Part shown: in pieces, positions 1 to 13,100 of the stretch
Layout: each line of letters opens with the position of its first letter
Position numbering within the stretch: the stretch's first letter is position 1
Origin: Heliopora coerulea
Lineage: Eukaryota > Cnidaria > Anthozoa > Scleralcyonacea > Helioporidae
Length of the DNA stretch: 64,000 bases
Direction: 5' to 3'
Assembly: GCA_030142905.1 (NCBI GenBank)
Contig: JASJOG010000024.1
Span: 2,558,001 to 2,622,000, forward strand
Notes under the pieces: generated by a model
Databases searched by the model: none
What the model saw: only the letters and a program-made list of their open reading frames with translations
What the model was told of the DNA's origin: nothing
Program-made: the position numbers and the translations under genes

Positions 1-213
1 TCGGCCAACGATGTAGAAAACTATAAGCAAATCAAGTCTGATTTGGATCGGTTGCGGTTGTTGGTGGAGAAGTCAGAATTGTGGGTTTTTAAGGTGAAAA
101 CAGAATCGGAGCATAAAAGAGCAGATAACGTAAGGAAAAGAAATTCGAATAAAGACACTTCGAAATTTGAAACAAAGTCCTTGGACAGTTTTTCCGAAAG
201 TGTTGACTACCAG
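1..213 (+). CDS. ITPR: ITPR exon 1 of window (5' end cut by window edge)
   Basis: Open from base 1, ending in a CAG|GTAAAG donor, phase 0. It encodes the KSELWV motif (about residues 26-31 of the exon) conserved in ITPRs, followed by a Lys/Ser-rich stretch. The window opens inside this exon or exactly at its acceptor; that cannot be told. Confidence 0.85.
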
Positions 214-1141
214 GTAAAGTTATTTAAAAGCTGTACCTTTAGAAATTACTACTTTCATATTAACAGCGAAGACTCGTAAAAATAAGAAATAAACGCAGCT
301 ATTTCTTATCATTCTGATTATTCCTGGACAGGATTTTTTCCAAGGGGCAAGCTCTTAGCTCTTGGTATACGCAACATGTACGACAAAAACACCTATACCC
401 ACTAGTAAAGTTTGTTAGGCTAATTTACGAGCAAAAAAGATTGATTAAATCGCCCACCATTGGAAGTAAAGTCTGTAGAGGCATGTTCTAGCAAGACTTG
501 TTTTGAATTAGGTCAGTTTGCTGTTTTCATATCTTGATGGAGATGTGCAGTGTTCTAATCTCTCTTTTAAGTCGTGTTTGGTTTTCCTTTTTTTTCTTTT
601 TAGTTTAGCAACTTTCCATCGACTGCTATAAAAACGTGATATTTCTTTTTGCATTGTTAGGTATCTCGTCCCCGACTGCCTAGTGAAGAATCCTCAGAGG
701 CAAATGGAGATTATTCACAAGAAGAAATTTCATTGCTAAAAAACTACAAAACTATTGAGCAGGTATGAAAGACGTAGGTATACTGTACATGATGAAGTGT
801 ACTTTCTGAACAACCCTTTGTAGTTTTGTTTTACTTTCATGATTCTTCTTTCCCTACTAGATCCTGGAAAGACTTTGTGACCTGTGCGTTACAGTTACGA
901 ACGGAAAGACAAAAAACAAAAAGCACGAACAGAGGCTCCTTAGAAATATGGGAGCACACACTGTGGTGATAGAACTTCTGCAAATTCCTTATGAGAAGGT
1001 AAGAGTTAAAACGTAATCACAACTAGTTGCTATTTATGGTCTTGGTTGATTTTGTAGTTTTGTTGGCCTGTTGTGTGGATCACGGGCTAGATGCAAGGCT
1101 TGCCGGCTGATCTACTTGGTGGCCTACCTGGGAGTTGCTCG

Positions 1142-1198
<57 letters not shown>

Positions 1199-4100
1199 TA
1201 ATGTTATTTAAACACGGTAGCCTTTCAGATAGTCTGCTTTTCAAAGGGCCGTGTAAATTTCTACTTAAAAACATCAAGCTAATATATTACATACCTATAT
1301 ATCAAACTATATATAGCTATTTACAAAATAAAATAAGTGAACTATTCACTGGTTGGCTAACAGATTTTTGAATGTTTTCAAGGTCTTTGTATTAATATTG
1401 TTTACTATATGTTCATCTAACCTGTTCGAACACACAGCTCCTCTATAGGAAAAACGTCTCTTTAGGAAATCAGTTTTTGGCTTATTTAATATAAGATTGG
1501 TGTTATTACTCCGTAAGTTATAATAGTGGTTATCACATGTGTTGAACAATTGTGACAAATAGTTTGTTGCTAAACCCTTAAGTATTTTGTACATCATCAT
1601 CGATTCACGTTGATTCAAAGTGTTGATGACGGGAGACCATTTTAAGTTATTAAAGATTTCGACTGACCGAATTTCATATGTAGATCCAGTAATAATCCTA
1701 GCTGCGCGCTTCTGCAGTTTGAATAGTTTATCTATATTAGAATTGTTACCATCATGCCATACAGTAGAACAATAATTGAAATGGGGCAATACCAGTGCAT
1801 TATACATGGTGATAAAAGTATCTTGAGGTGCAAACTGTTTAGCTTTTTTTAACAAGCTAAGATTTCTAGGTATAGTTTTGCATTGCCCGTCATTGTGTTT
1901 GTCCCATTTCAGCTGTTCATCGATGATTACACCTAACATGTTTTTATTTGATACTCGTTTAATAGTCTACTCCCCAATCGTTAAGACAGGGTCATTATCT
2001 GAGGATGCTTGTAATCTTTGTCGTGATCCGATAATCATGTGCTCAGTCTTTTCATTATTCAAAGTTAATTTGTTTGACAACAAGCATTTATGGACATTTT
2101 CAAGATCTGATTTAAATTTTTCTTCGATTTGTAAAGAATGGCTTCCCTCGCACGATAAGTTAGTGTCATCGGCGAATAAGGCTGCATTTGTTTTTTTAAG
2201 ACAGTTTGGCAAATCATTGATATATAGTAAAAACAGTAGCGGTCCAAGGTTAGACCCTTGCGGTACACCGCAGCTTACAGTCTTCGTTCCCGTCATCGCT
2301 TGATTCACTTTACAAATTTGCTTACGGTTGTGAATGTATGACTGAAACCACCGGAGGGAAGTTCCGTGCACACCGTACATTTTGAGTTTGGATATAAGTA
2401 TGTTATGGTCAACGGTGTCGAACGCCTTTTTTAAATCAAGAAATAGAACACCGTTGACGAGACCATTATCCATATTGAATAGCCACTGGTTTGTGGAATG
2501 AAGAAGTGTGGTCTCTGTCGAGTGTTTTTTCCGAAAGCCTGATTGCTGAGATATAATGATTTTGTTAGTTTCTAGGAAAGAGGATAATTGATTATAAACG
2601 ATTTTTTCAATAAGTTTTGTAACTACGGAAATAACAGATATGGGTCGATAATTTCCGCAATCAGATCTAGATCCGGCTTTGTGAATAGGTGAGACACAAG
2701 CTACTTTCAAATCTTCAGGGAAAATCCCTGTTTCTAACGATAAATTGAAAATATAAACCAAAGACTCAATTATTGAGTCACCTGCTTCCTTTAGTAATTT
2801 TGCTGAAATCTTGTCAGGTCCAGCTGACTTGCTAATTTTCATTTGGTTCAATGTACATTTCAAATCCTCTTGGGTTATTGTTGGGTTAGTCAGTTAGTTA
2901 GTTAGGGGGTTAGTTGGTTACTTGGTTAGTGAGGGGGTTAATTAGGGGGTTAGTTAGGGGGTAGTTAGGAGCTTAGTTAGAGGGTTAGTTAGGGGGTTAG
3001 TTAGGGGGTTAGTTAGGGAGTTAGTTAGTCGGTTAGTTGATCAGTTAGTTAGTTGTTCGGTCGGTCGGTCGATTGGTCGATCGGTTGGTCAGTCAGTCTG
3101 TCCGTCCGTCAGTCGGTCGGTCAGTCAGGTGGGTCAGTCGGTCAATCAGTTAGTTGGTTAGTTAGTTTGGGGGTTAGATATTTGGCTAGCTAGGATGGGT
3201 AGTTGGTTGGGTTGACTCTTAGTTGTTGGTAGGTTGCGTTAGTTCGTTCCGTTGGATCGGTTATGTTGCTGATGTTGATTGGGTTGGTGGTTGGTGTTGC
3301 TCGTAGGTTTGTCGGTTGGGTTATTGGATTGGTTGGTTGGTTGGTTGGTTGGTTGGGTGGTTAGTTAGTCGGTTTGATTAGTTTGAGTTGCTGATTAGGT
3401 TGGTTTGCTTGCTGGTTGGATTGGGTGTGTTGCTGGATTAGGTTGGACTGGACTGACTTTATCTGTTTTGAGGGTTGGACTGGGTTTGGTGGTTGGGTTG
3501 GTATTGGGTGTTTGTGCTGGAATATGTTAACTGCTAATTGGGTTGTTTGCTGGTCTGGGGGTACGTTGGTTGCTTGGCTTGTGGTGCATTGGTTGCTAAA
3601 TTGGGATGTGTTGGTTGGTGGGTTATACGGGTTGGTTGCTACGTTCTCTAGGTGTGTTGCTGAGCTTTTTTAGGTTAGTCTGTTGGCTTAGTTGTTTGGT
3701 AAGTGGTTCGGGGTATCTGTTGTTTTGGTAAGTGTGATTTCTGTTTTGATTGGTTTTCTGTTGTTGGTTTCGTTGGTTTGGGGACTGATTAGGTTGATGT
3801 GTTCGTTTTTGCTGGTTGTTAAGTTGGTTTAGTCGATTACACTGCTAACTGAGTTGCTTTGGTTGCTTGATGATTGGTGTTATTGGCTGGGTTGGTTGGT
3901 TGGTGAGTTTGATTAGTTGGTGGCTTCGGTTGGTTGAGTTGGATTGGTTGATTTGGTAATTGGTTGGCTTCAATGTATGACTTGGTTGGTTTGGTCTGTC
4001 GGCTAGCCAGCTAGCCAGCTAGCCAGAAGGTTGGTTTGGTTTACTTACTCGCCTGTCATTATTTGTGGCTTGACCATGTGCTGTTTAAAAAATTTACCTT

Positions 4101-7100
4101 TAATTAACATACTGATTAATTCATTCTTGTTTTGTAGAACAAAGACATCTATATGAAAGACGTCATGAAATTGGCTCATGAATTTTTGCAGTATTTCTGT
4201 CTAGGGAACAAACAGAATCAAGCTATACTGAATAAACATTTAGATCTTTTTTTAGTTCCTGGGGTAAGAATTTTGATCATTATAATAAAATGATGCTTAT
4301 AATGTTGTTAATGATGATGGTACTGATGATCGTGATAACGATTATACGATAATGTCATTATAATGATAATTGTGCATGAAAATACATATGATTGTGCTCA
4401 CGATGTAATAGTTATGACTGATTGTGATGCGGATTCTGATAATGATCAGGACAAGGATAATGGTAACGGTAATAGTAATGATAATCGTAACGATAATGAT
4501 AACGAGAACAACAAGGATAACGATAAGGACAATTTTAAGGATAATTATAGGGACTGTGATGAGGATAATGATGGGGATGATGACGAGCGTAATAAATGAG
4601 GATAACGAATGAAGATAATAATGATAAAAGCATATTGATAAAGACTACGATAGTGATGATCATGATAATGATGCATGATAATGAAATGTAATACACTTAA
4701 ATAAGCATGTACGTTGTTTTTAGTATACTGTTTCTGGTTATATGTTCGTCAGATCTGTGAGGGAAAGATAATGCTCCATCCTTACTCGAGGCCTTATTTA
4801 TCTATCAATTTTTAGCTCATGGAAGCTCAGACCGTTCAGCATATCTATGCAGATAACTTAGCACTTTGCAGTGAAGTGCCAGACAAAGTTATCCATAATT
4901 TTGTTCGGTCGATTGAAACAGGAGGTCGCCAAGTACAATATTTAAAGAGTCTTCAAACGTTGGTCAAAGCAGAGAACCAAGCCGTCAGAAAGTGCCAGGA
5001 CTTTATCATGTCAGAGGTAAAATAAATTTTGTATCCATCATAACGACGTTAGTATTTCGTGGATTTTGTATCCTTTAAGACGATGTTACTGAGGCGTCGG
5101 AAACGTCGTCAAAGACTTCCGTAATGTAGTCGCCTAAATGTTGAGTAATTGTCCTTACAACATTTATTCATATATGCTTAAAAACTGATTTGTTGGCTGG
5201 CTATTTTGCATGGTGTATCACCATACTTTCAACAGTGTTGCTACAAACCAGATTAGCTAAGCAAAGTTAGGGTATCAGGAATACTTAACTTTGCTTAATC
5301 ACCCCTGAGTATATAATACCCACCTTAGTTGCAAACCCTCAGAAATCGTTTGACATTTATACCTTCGGTCATGTTTTGATATCTGTGGTTCTCATAACCC
5401 TGAGTGAGGGAAACACCAGGAAATATTCTGAGCATAATATCAAAGAAAGTGAGACTTTAGTTGATGAAAGTTTCTCCTTGTGAAGCTTGGACTCGGCCAG
5501 TCATCTTAAATGCACAGGAACAAAAAGAGGTAATAAATTTAACGTTATTAAACAATTATTGGATGAGGCTGAGCATGATATCAAAAATTATCCAGACCGA
5601 GGCAGATAGCATTGACCGAGGTCTGGATAATTCTTGATATTATGCGTAAGCCAAATCCAATAATTGTTTTATTATGCATTCACAGCAGCGATAGATGCAA
5701 GAAAAGATTTACAATAAAAAGGCTCGTGCGATTAACTTTCCAAATTGCTGCAGGCCACTTTTGCTGTTTTGTAATTTTCGTGGCCTTGAGGTGGTTACGT
5801 CATCAGCGTCCAAAAATTTATTTTTGGACAGCTCTGTCAAATAATTTACGATATTCGACGATAATGATGTCACGACTTCCGGACATGGAGAATTCACTGG
5901 TAAATGTCGACCAATAAGAAGCAAGAATGAAGTTTGAATGTATAATAATTAATATTCCTTATTTAAACTTTTCGCGTCGATTGGTCCCTGTTTCAGGAGC
6001 TAGTTAACAAGGTGGAACAACTAAAAACGCATTGCAACAGAACTTAGATATATATCTGAAATTCAAATGTATGAATGCTTTTCTTGTTTTCTTACATAGT
6101 TTCTAAATGCTGGAGAAGATGTGCTTTTGTTTTTTAATGAGCGAAAAATGCAGGAGCCCTTACTGGAGATGATGAGGTCAGAAAGGGATTATTTCGAAGA
6201 ATCAAGTCCTCTTTCATACCACATACATCTTGTAAAACTTTTGGCGTCGTGTACTGAAGGGAAGAATGCAAACACAGAGATTAAATGTCACAGCCTTCTC
6301 TCCCTGGATGACATCGTGAGAGTGGTTACTCATCCTGACTGCATTCCTGAAGTAAGTGACGATTCAAATAGTAAATAATTCGTAGAAGTAACTCTTTTTG
6401 TCCAGAAAAACTGGATTCTTTAGCTCATTTTTAAAGAATGTTCTCAGCCAAAAATCCTCGGATAAAAACATCAATACCCTAATAAAACTTGAAAGGACTG
6501 ATTTACTTAATATATCCAATATTTTGCATATTTGAAGAGATTGATACTAAGTAAGCCCACTCTTTAATATCTGTACTGCTTAATCTACCTGACTAATTTA
6601 GTGGCGACAATGTAAAAGAAGGCTTGACTAATTGGCAAAATATTCTAAACATTGTGCTTTAAACTTTAAGTGCATTTATTGTGGTTAAATATTTGATTAG
6701 TGTGAACTAGGCTCCTTACCTGATGCCAGCGACCGATTAGGATTTCTGAAACAAAGAGGGGAAAAAATTTTAAAAAAAAAGCTTCCTTGAATGAAAGGTC
6801 GCGAAGCGACCTTCTAAGAACGCTCCAAAAAGATATTTATGGCAAATATTGGAAAATGATTGCAGAAAACGTCCATTTGGGCTAAAATGAAATCCTGTTT
6901 GGAAACAAAAAAATTCCCACTAATGCAGGAGGAAGCAATTGGCACCATTGCGCTCCCCTTGTTGCCTACTCGTCATTTAATTATTCAAAGCATATCTTGC
7001 CGATCAGTTATACACATTCATAATTCGCGAAGAAAAAACGAAAGAAATTGGCTGGTTTTCGCTAATTAGTATGCTGTAAATCGTATACAGAGTATTAATT

Positions 7101-10100
7101 TGAATTATGAACTTTTCCCTTCGATTTTCTTTTTAAAATTTACTGAAACTTCAAAATAGTCTGTAAACATGGCCATTTAAATGTATTCATATTTTAGGAG
7201 TGATACAATATTCTCTCCCAAACTGTATGGGATTTACTACTTAGAATCAATTAGATTTACTTAGAATCAAATTCAAGCTGGAGTTAGTCGACCTCTTCCA
7301 CGATATACTGTAGATGATCGGTGATTCTCTACACTTGAAAATGAATGGAACTTAGACTAAAATATTCAGCTTCTCAAGCTACGCACGATGTTCCCTCGGT
7401 GTTAGCAAATCCTGGTTTTCTAGTTGAGTTGATAAAGGTTGCTGAACTAAGTTTGTATTGACTTATTGCTTGTTTAATGTTTATGTGTTCCTGAATGAGC
7501 AGCCAGTTCCTAGGGTAGGGGCACTAATTCAACGCAGTAAGGTCATTAAGTTATTCCCTTCACTCTTCGCGTTCTACACTACCACGTTTTTGAAGCCAAA
7601 AGTTAAAAAAAAAACAAGCACTTTCATCAACTTTTAATTAAAAAAAATCTCGAATTTCAAATTTTCCTTCTGTTTGATCAAATTTCCTTCCAATATCCAT
7701 CCAAATTGTATTTCCTTTTTTTTCCTTTCCAAATGCCAAAATTTCCTTTTGGAAGGAAATCAAGCTGCGCACGATGTGCCCTCGGCGTTAGGAAATCCTG
7801 GTTTTCTAGTTGAGTTGATAAAGGTGGCTGAACTAAGTTTCATATCGATAAGTGGCATGTACAAACAAAACGTGAACACTCACTGAGCGGGAATGTGACA
7901 CGTGTTTCGAACGTCTAAACAGTCATGTCAGCGAAATTTATTTTTTCTTGTTCATGCTGGATTATGACACCTAGTCCGAATCTTTGCGTATTTTATAAAT
8001 ATAACTATTGCCTGGTTGTAAGAAGTTCTGGGTTCTGGTTTGTATGAAAAATGAAAGAAAGAAACAAAAAATGACAAAACAAAGATCGTAAATTTTACTC
8101 TGGTCTACGTTGTGCTGCTTTCTATTTTCCTTAAGGCCTAGAATAAGCGTCTCGTGTGGAGATGATGAGTGTGTATCTCCTGTACTAACAAAATAGTGAC
8201 AAACATAACTCTGTAATCACTACCTTGGATTCTTTGATTCGCTAGCTCCGCGCAAGATCGAACCTCACCCAGCGCACCCCGTCGCACGTTGGTCCAAGAC
8301 TGGGCATGCATAGTTGTGTGAAAAAGTGCAATCGACCGTATTACTGCCTGCAATACAAATGACTAGTTTTCAAAATATAGACTTTAAAACGGTGTATAAA
8401 TTTGGTGGAATATTTGTTAGCCTCGCAATACATTTGGTGAAAGTTTAAAAACTGGAATCAAACAGAGAAACTCCGCGGTATTTTCTGTTGTAGTCGAACC
8501 CACTGTTTTCTTAGAAGTTTAAAAATTTTCAGTACGTCATCAAATTGGTATCTCAAGATAAGATTTATTTATTATGAACCTTGTACAACTCAAAAAGAAA
8601 AGTTAATGATGGGTTTTGCGCTCCCTAGATAAAACTACATTTTCAAGGTTGTTTTCTATTCCTCTTGTTACCATGGAAACAGAGGAAAGTCCTTGATATT
8701 CCCGTACTAGCTTAAATTCCTATCATTGCTTTCTTCTCCGCGAAATTTGGAGATATTTCCTGACCTATGACAAAGGAAAGTATGAGGTGAGAAAAATTAG
8801 AAAAACCGTGTTCAACCACATTGAATCATTTTATGTTCAACTGATTCCGAAAGTCACGTTTATTTTACAGCCGAACTTGTTCGATTGGCTCCGAAGTCTA
8901 TAAATTATAACGAGCACCTAAACACGTTCAACTGTTCAGTCAGTATATGCTTTTTAATTTTACTCTAATTAGTAGCAGAAAATCTTACTTGTCATTGGGA
9001 GAACGTTTCTAAAGCTAAAGAGATTCTCCCCTTGTTTCTTGTTACGTGAACTCTTTAAAAAAAAAAAAAAAGTGAAACTAGTCGGGATTTTGCCAGAGAA
9101 AGCAGTAGTTGATCAACCTAGCGCTACTATGTCAAACTGGTGTGGGACGAACTTAACAAATGCTCGGTTGTTTGCCAACCAGCTAACGGAAATGATACGG
9201 GTGATTACAGTGCCTCCGTTAGTTGTATTTATATCTCAATAGTATAGTCACCTAAGGAAAGTTGGAATTCTTGGAGTTGGTGCTGAGTTGGAATTCGCTC
9301 GATCTGACAAAGACATTGAAGTTAGGTTGCGTTAGTCAACCCTTTCCAACATGGAAAAGATAGATTACATGTGTCTAGTAAATCGAACTTCGGTTAGTAC
9401 GAGGTTTTCGGTGATTCAAGTCAACTTTGGTGACAACTAATTGCCCTTCATTTTCCTCTGTTTTCATATAGCTTTTTCGTATTTTCCCTTTTCCTGACGT
9501 TATGTTTGTTTCCTTAAGGTTAAAGATGCATATGTTGACTTCCTTATTCATTGTTATGTGGACACGGAAGTAGAAATGAAGGAAGTGTATACAAGTCATC
9601 ATATTTGGGCTTTGTTTGAAAATTTTTTGTTGGACATGGCAAGGGTAAGAATGCAGAAGACTGATGTGTGATGAAATTAATAACTTGAAAAGCTCTTGAA
9701 AGAGGTAGTAACCAATTGCTGGTCATGTCATTACTGCCACTTATAATCCCAGTCTACAATCAGCCTCAGTAGTGTGTAACTTGAACGTGTTACTGGGGAA
9801 ATTACCCTCAAGCGCACTTCGCGAGCAAATTAGATTGGTTCCTATTGACACGTCTCATTGTTTGAACAACATGTTCAACAAATTCCTGCAACAAAACGTA
9901 AGAAAACTGTAAACAACCTGGCAGTCTAAAAAGTAAAAAATGAAACAACCCGCAATACGTCATCCTGTAGCTTAATATCCAAGTTAGAACAAAATAAGAC
10001 CGAGGCAAAACTACGGTGATATTTCGACTTTATTTCAAAGTCATGGTCAGACATGTCTATTTATTTCAAACATGTATATTTGTATATTTCTATATGCAGA

Positions 10101-13100
10101 TATATATCTACATGAAGTATATCGTAGGACATTAAGAGAAAAGTTGTAGATTTTCCAGCTACTTATTTTAGGGGCGTTTTTAATCAAGCAAAATAAGCCA
10201 CTTAGAATTTTCCTTTGTATTTTCCTATAATGAAAGGTGGAAAAACAGCTGAGATGTCGGAATAACTTTTTTATGTAAAACATTGGTTTTTATACCAAAG
10301 TAACTGATTTTGCTTTTAAATCATAACCACCTGGTCACCAGAACACTGTTAACTACATTGTTAATTTTGTAAGAGGTAAACGGTAATGTTAGAACTGACG
10401 AGCAAGCTTCAGCAATAATAATGACTGAGTAATAACAAAGATACATAAAGATACATAAGAGTCAATCCATAATCAGCGGTGCGAACCACAGTACAAGAAC
10501 ATATGTCAAGATTAACCAACCTTGGGACCTAAAATTTAGGCCAATCGTTGGCGGACCAAACTACCCCACAAGTCATCTAAGCAACTTAATAGGTATCCTC
10601 ATCAAACCCTTGGTAACGTTTGTAAGAAGCAACTTAAGAAACAGCACTGAATTCATCAACAAACTACCCCGCAACGTTCCCAGTGAGACTATCTTGACCA
10701 GTTTCGACATTACAAGCTTGTACACAATTATCCCTCACGAACTAGGAATCAAAGCCATAGAATATTGGTTGACTTTATATCCAGAGAGTATCCCCTGTCG
10801 TTTTCCTAGAGAATTTATCGAAGGAACTAACCTAATGTTAAACAACAACACATTCGTCTTCAATGACACAACTCCTTCAGAAAAAGAAACATGTATGATC
10901 AAGCATAAGGACTATTCTGAGATATGACAGGATCTTACATCAAAGACAACTAGCTTCGATATCTCGACGATTGCTTCATCAACTGGATATTTGGAGAAGA
11001 CGGTCTTCGACAGTTCCATGCCCTTCGACAGTTCCATGCCCTTCGACAGTTCCATGCCCTTCGACAGTTCCATGCCCTTCTGAACTCCCTAGATCCGAAT
11101 ACACAATCCACAATTGAACAGAGTACAAAACAGTTAGCTTTCCTGGACGTACAAATAAAAAAAGACAATTACCGACTTTCCACAGATATAAAATACCAAG
11201 CTACTGACACCAGATAATGCCTCGACTACACATCGAACCATCCACGCCACATCAAAAGAAACATACATTATAACCTGGCCAGTAGAATATGCACAATTGC
11301 AGATGACATTGAGACAAAGAAGACAAGATTAAAAGAACTAGAAGACATATTATGTGAAAGAGGTTACCCAAAGAAAATAATAACAATCGGGATAGACAAA
11401 GCAAGGGCATTAAACCAAAAGGAACTAAGGACACCTCAACCCAGACAAGCTGCAGAAAATATCCTTACCTTTGTGACGACCTTCAATTCGAACAACCCAT
11501 CGATAACTTCACTATGAAAAACAAGTCTCACAATGTTAAAAAGCAGTCCAAAGACGAAATCTCTTTTAGATGGGACAAAATTTCCCCATATATGTGTCAG
11601 TGGTGGCGGAACTGGGGGGGCTAAGGGGGCTTCAGCTCCCCCAAAAGTAAAAAAGGGGGGGGCTAAGCCCCCCAAAATATTTACTGGAAAAATATAAAAT
11701 TACGAAATAGACAATATAACAGACATTGTGTTTCATTGAACATTTGAGTAAGCAAAAAGTGTATTTAAATTGATTTTTTTTACCTATCTTTACCTTTAAA
11801 TCTGAAGCATTGATAAAAAATTCATGAGTTAAGATGGTTAAAATTGTCTCACATCTTGAAATTTCCGACCGCCATCTTGCATAAATTGCATTTGTTTATT
11901 TGGAGGAAATACTTTATGTAAAACTGCATTTCAGAGATCTAAGGATAGCAATAAATTTCGTTACCTATCCAAACCAAGCCATAATCCTTCTAAACAAATC
12001 CACGTGGGGCGAGAAAAAAGCAAAAAAACTGCATGAATATTAAAACAATTTTAATAAAAGTAAATAGTGATCAATGGAGCAGTCAAAACTGTTTAAGTTC
12101 TTTTCACCTCTACCACGGAAGCGGCAAAGGCGTGAAGGTTTAAGGTTTAATTAAAGCTTGACTTGCATGACCTAAATACAGAAAACGAAAATTCTGAATA
12201 CAGGCAAAACGATGCATTAACTGTAGAAAGTGAAAGTGGTACTTGGTCAATTATCGAACAAGAACCACCCTCTTCTGGCAACACTTCAAGTTCAAGTCGT
12301 CCTGAAATCGTTCACAGTGAGGTTGAGAATGACGAAGACGATCCAAGGTAAATATGTCATTATGTTTTAACTTTTGAGGCTGAGAATTTGGCAAAGCAAA
12401 AAGCCGGTGTCATTACTGTCTTTCACCTAACTTGTTTAATTTTTTTTTGTGAAATAAATTCAATTGAAACTAGATCAAACTGAATTTTGCTAGGGGTTCA
12501 AATTATTTAATGGAAACGACTGATGCTGCTACGAGCCAGGCAACTAACTGTGACAACGAATGCTGCTTTCCTGAACAAACTCAAGCTTACCAGCCTAACT
12601 TGAATTACGCATAGATAACACAACTGGTAACGCACAACTGGTTGTCATTTTGTGTGTCACAGAAGAAAGTTTTTTGCTTCTATTGTCGATTCATCTCTCA
12701 TAGAGATTTAAAATTCAGCCAAAAGTGTGAGGAAGCCTTTATCAAAAAAGGGTTTGACAATTGGAAGAAAGCTAGTCAGAGGCTTCGAGAACACGAGAAG
12801 TGTCATATCCATCGAGAAGCATTGTTCCAGTTTCAAGCACTCCAGCAACCAAGCGTTTCTGCTCAACTTAATACCCATCATGCTGAAGAACAAGCTGAAC
12901 GAAGGGAAGCATTGAAGCAATTGTCGTCCCTAAAATATATAGTGCGACAAGGAGTGGCCATTAGGGGATACAAAGAAGATGAGGGTAACCTTGTAGAAAT
13001 TTTAAAGTGCCGCTCAGAAGATGTTCCTGTACTGAAAGAATGGTTAAAGAATAGTTCATATAAGTCACATGACATCATCAATGAGTTGATTCAGCTAATG

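Noticed and set aside
1135..1371. Open frame starting with a long Tyr run
   Set aside because: It is a translation of the (TTA)n tail of the LINE and antisense LINE sequence.
4363..4612. Asp/Asn-rich and Ile/Arg/Thr-rich open frames
   Set aside because: By-products of the GATAAT repeat; two frames of the same repeat are open, and there are no splice or family signals.
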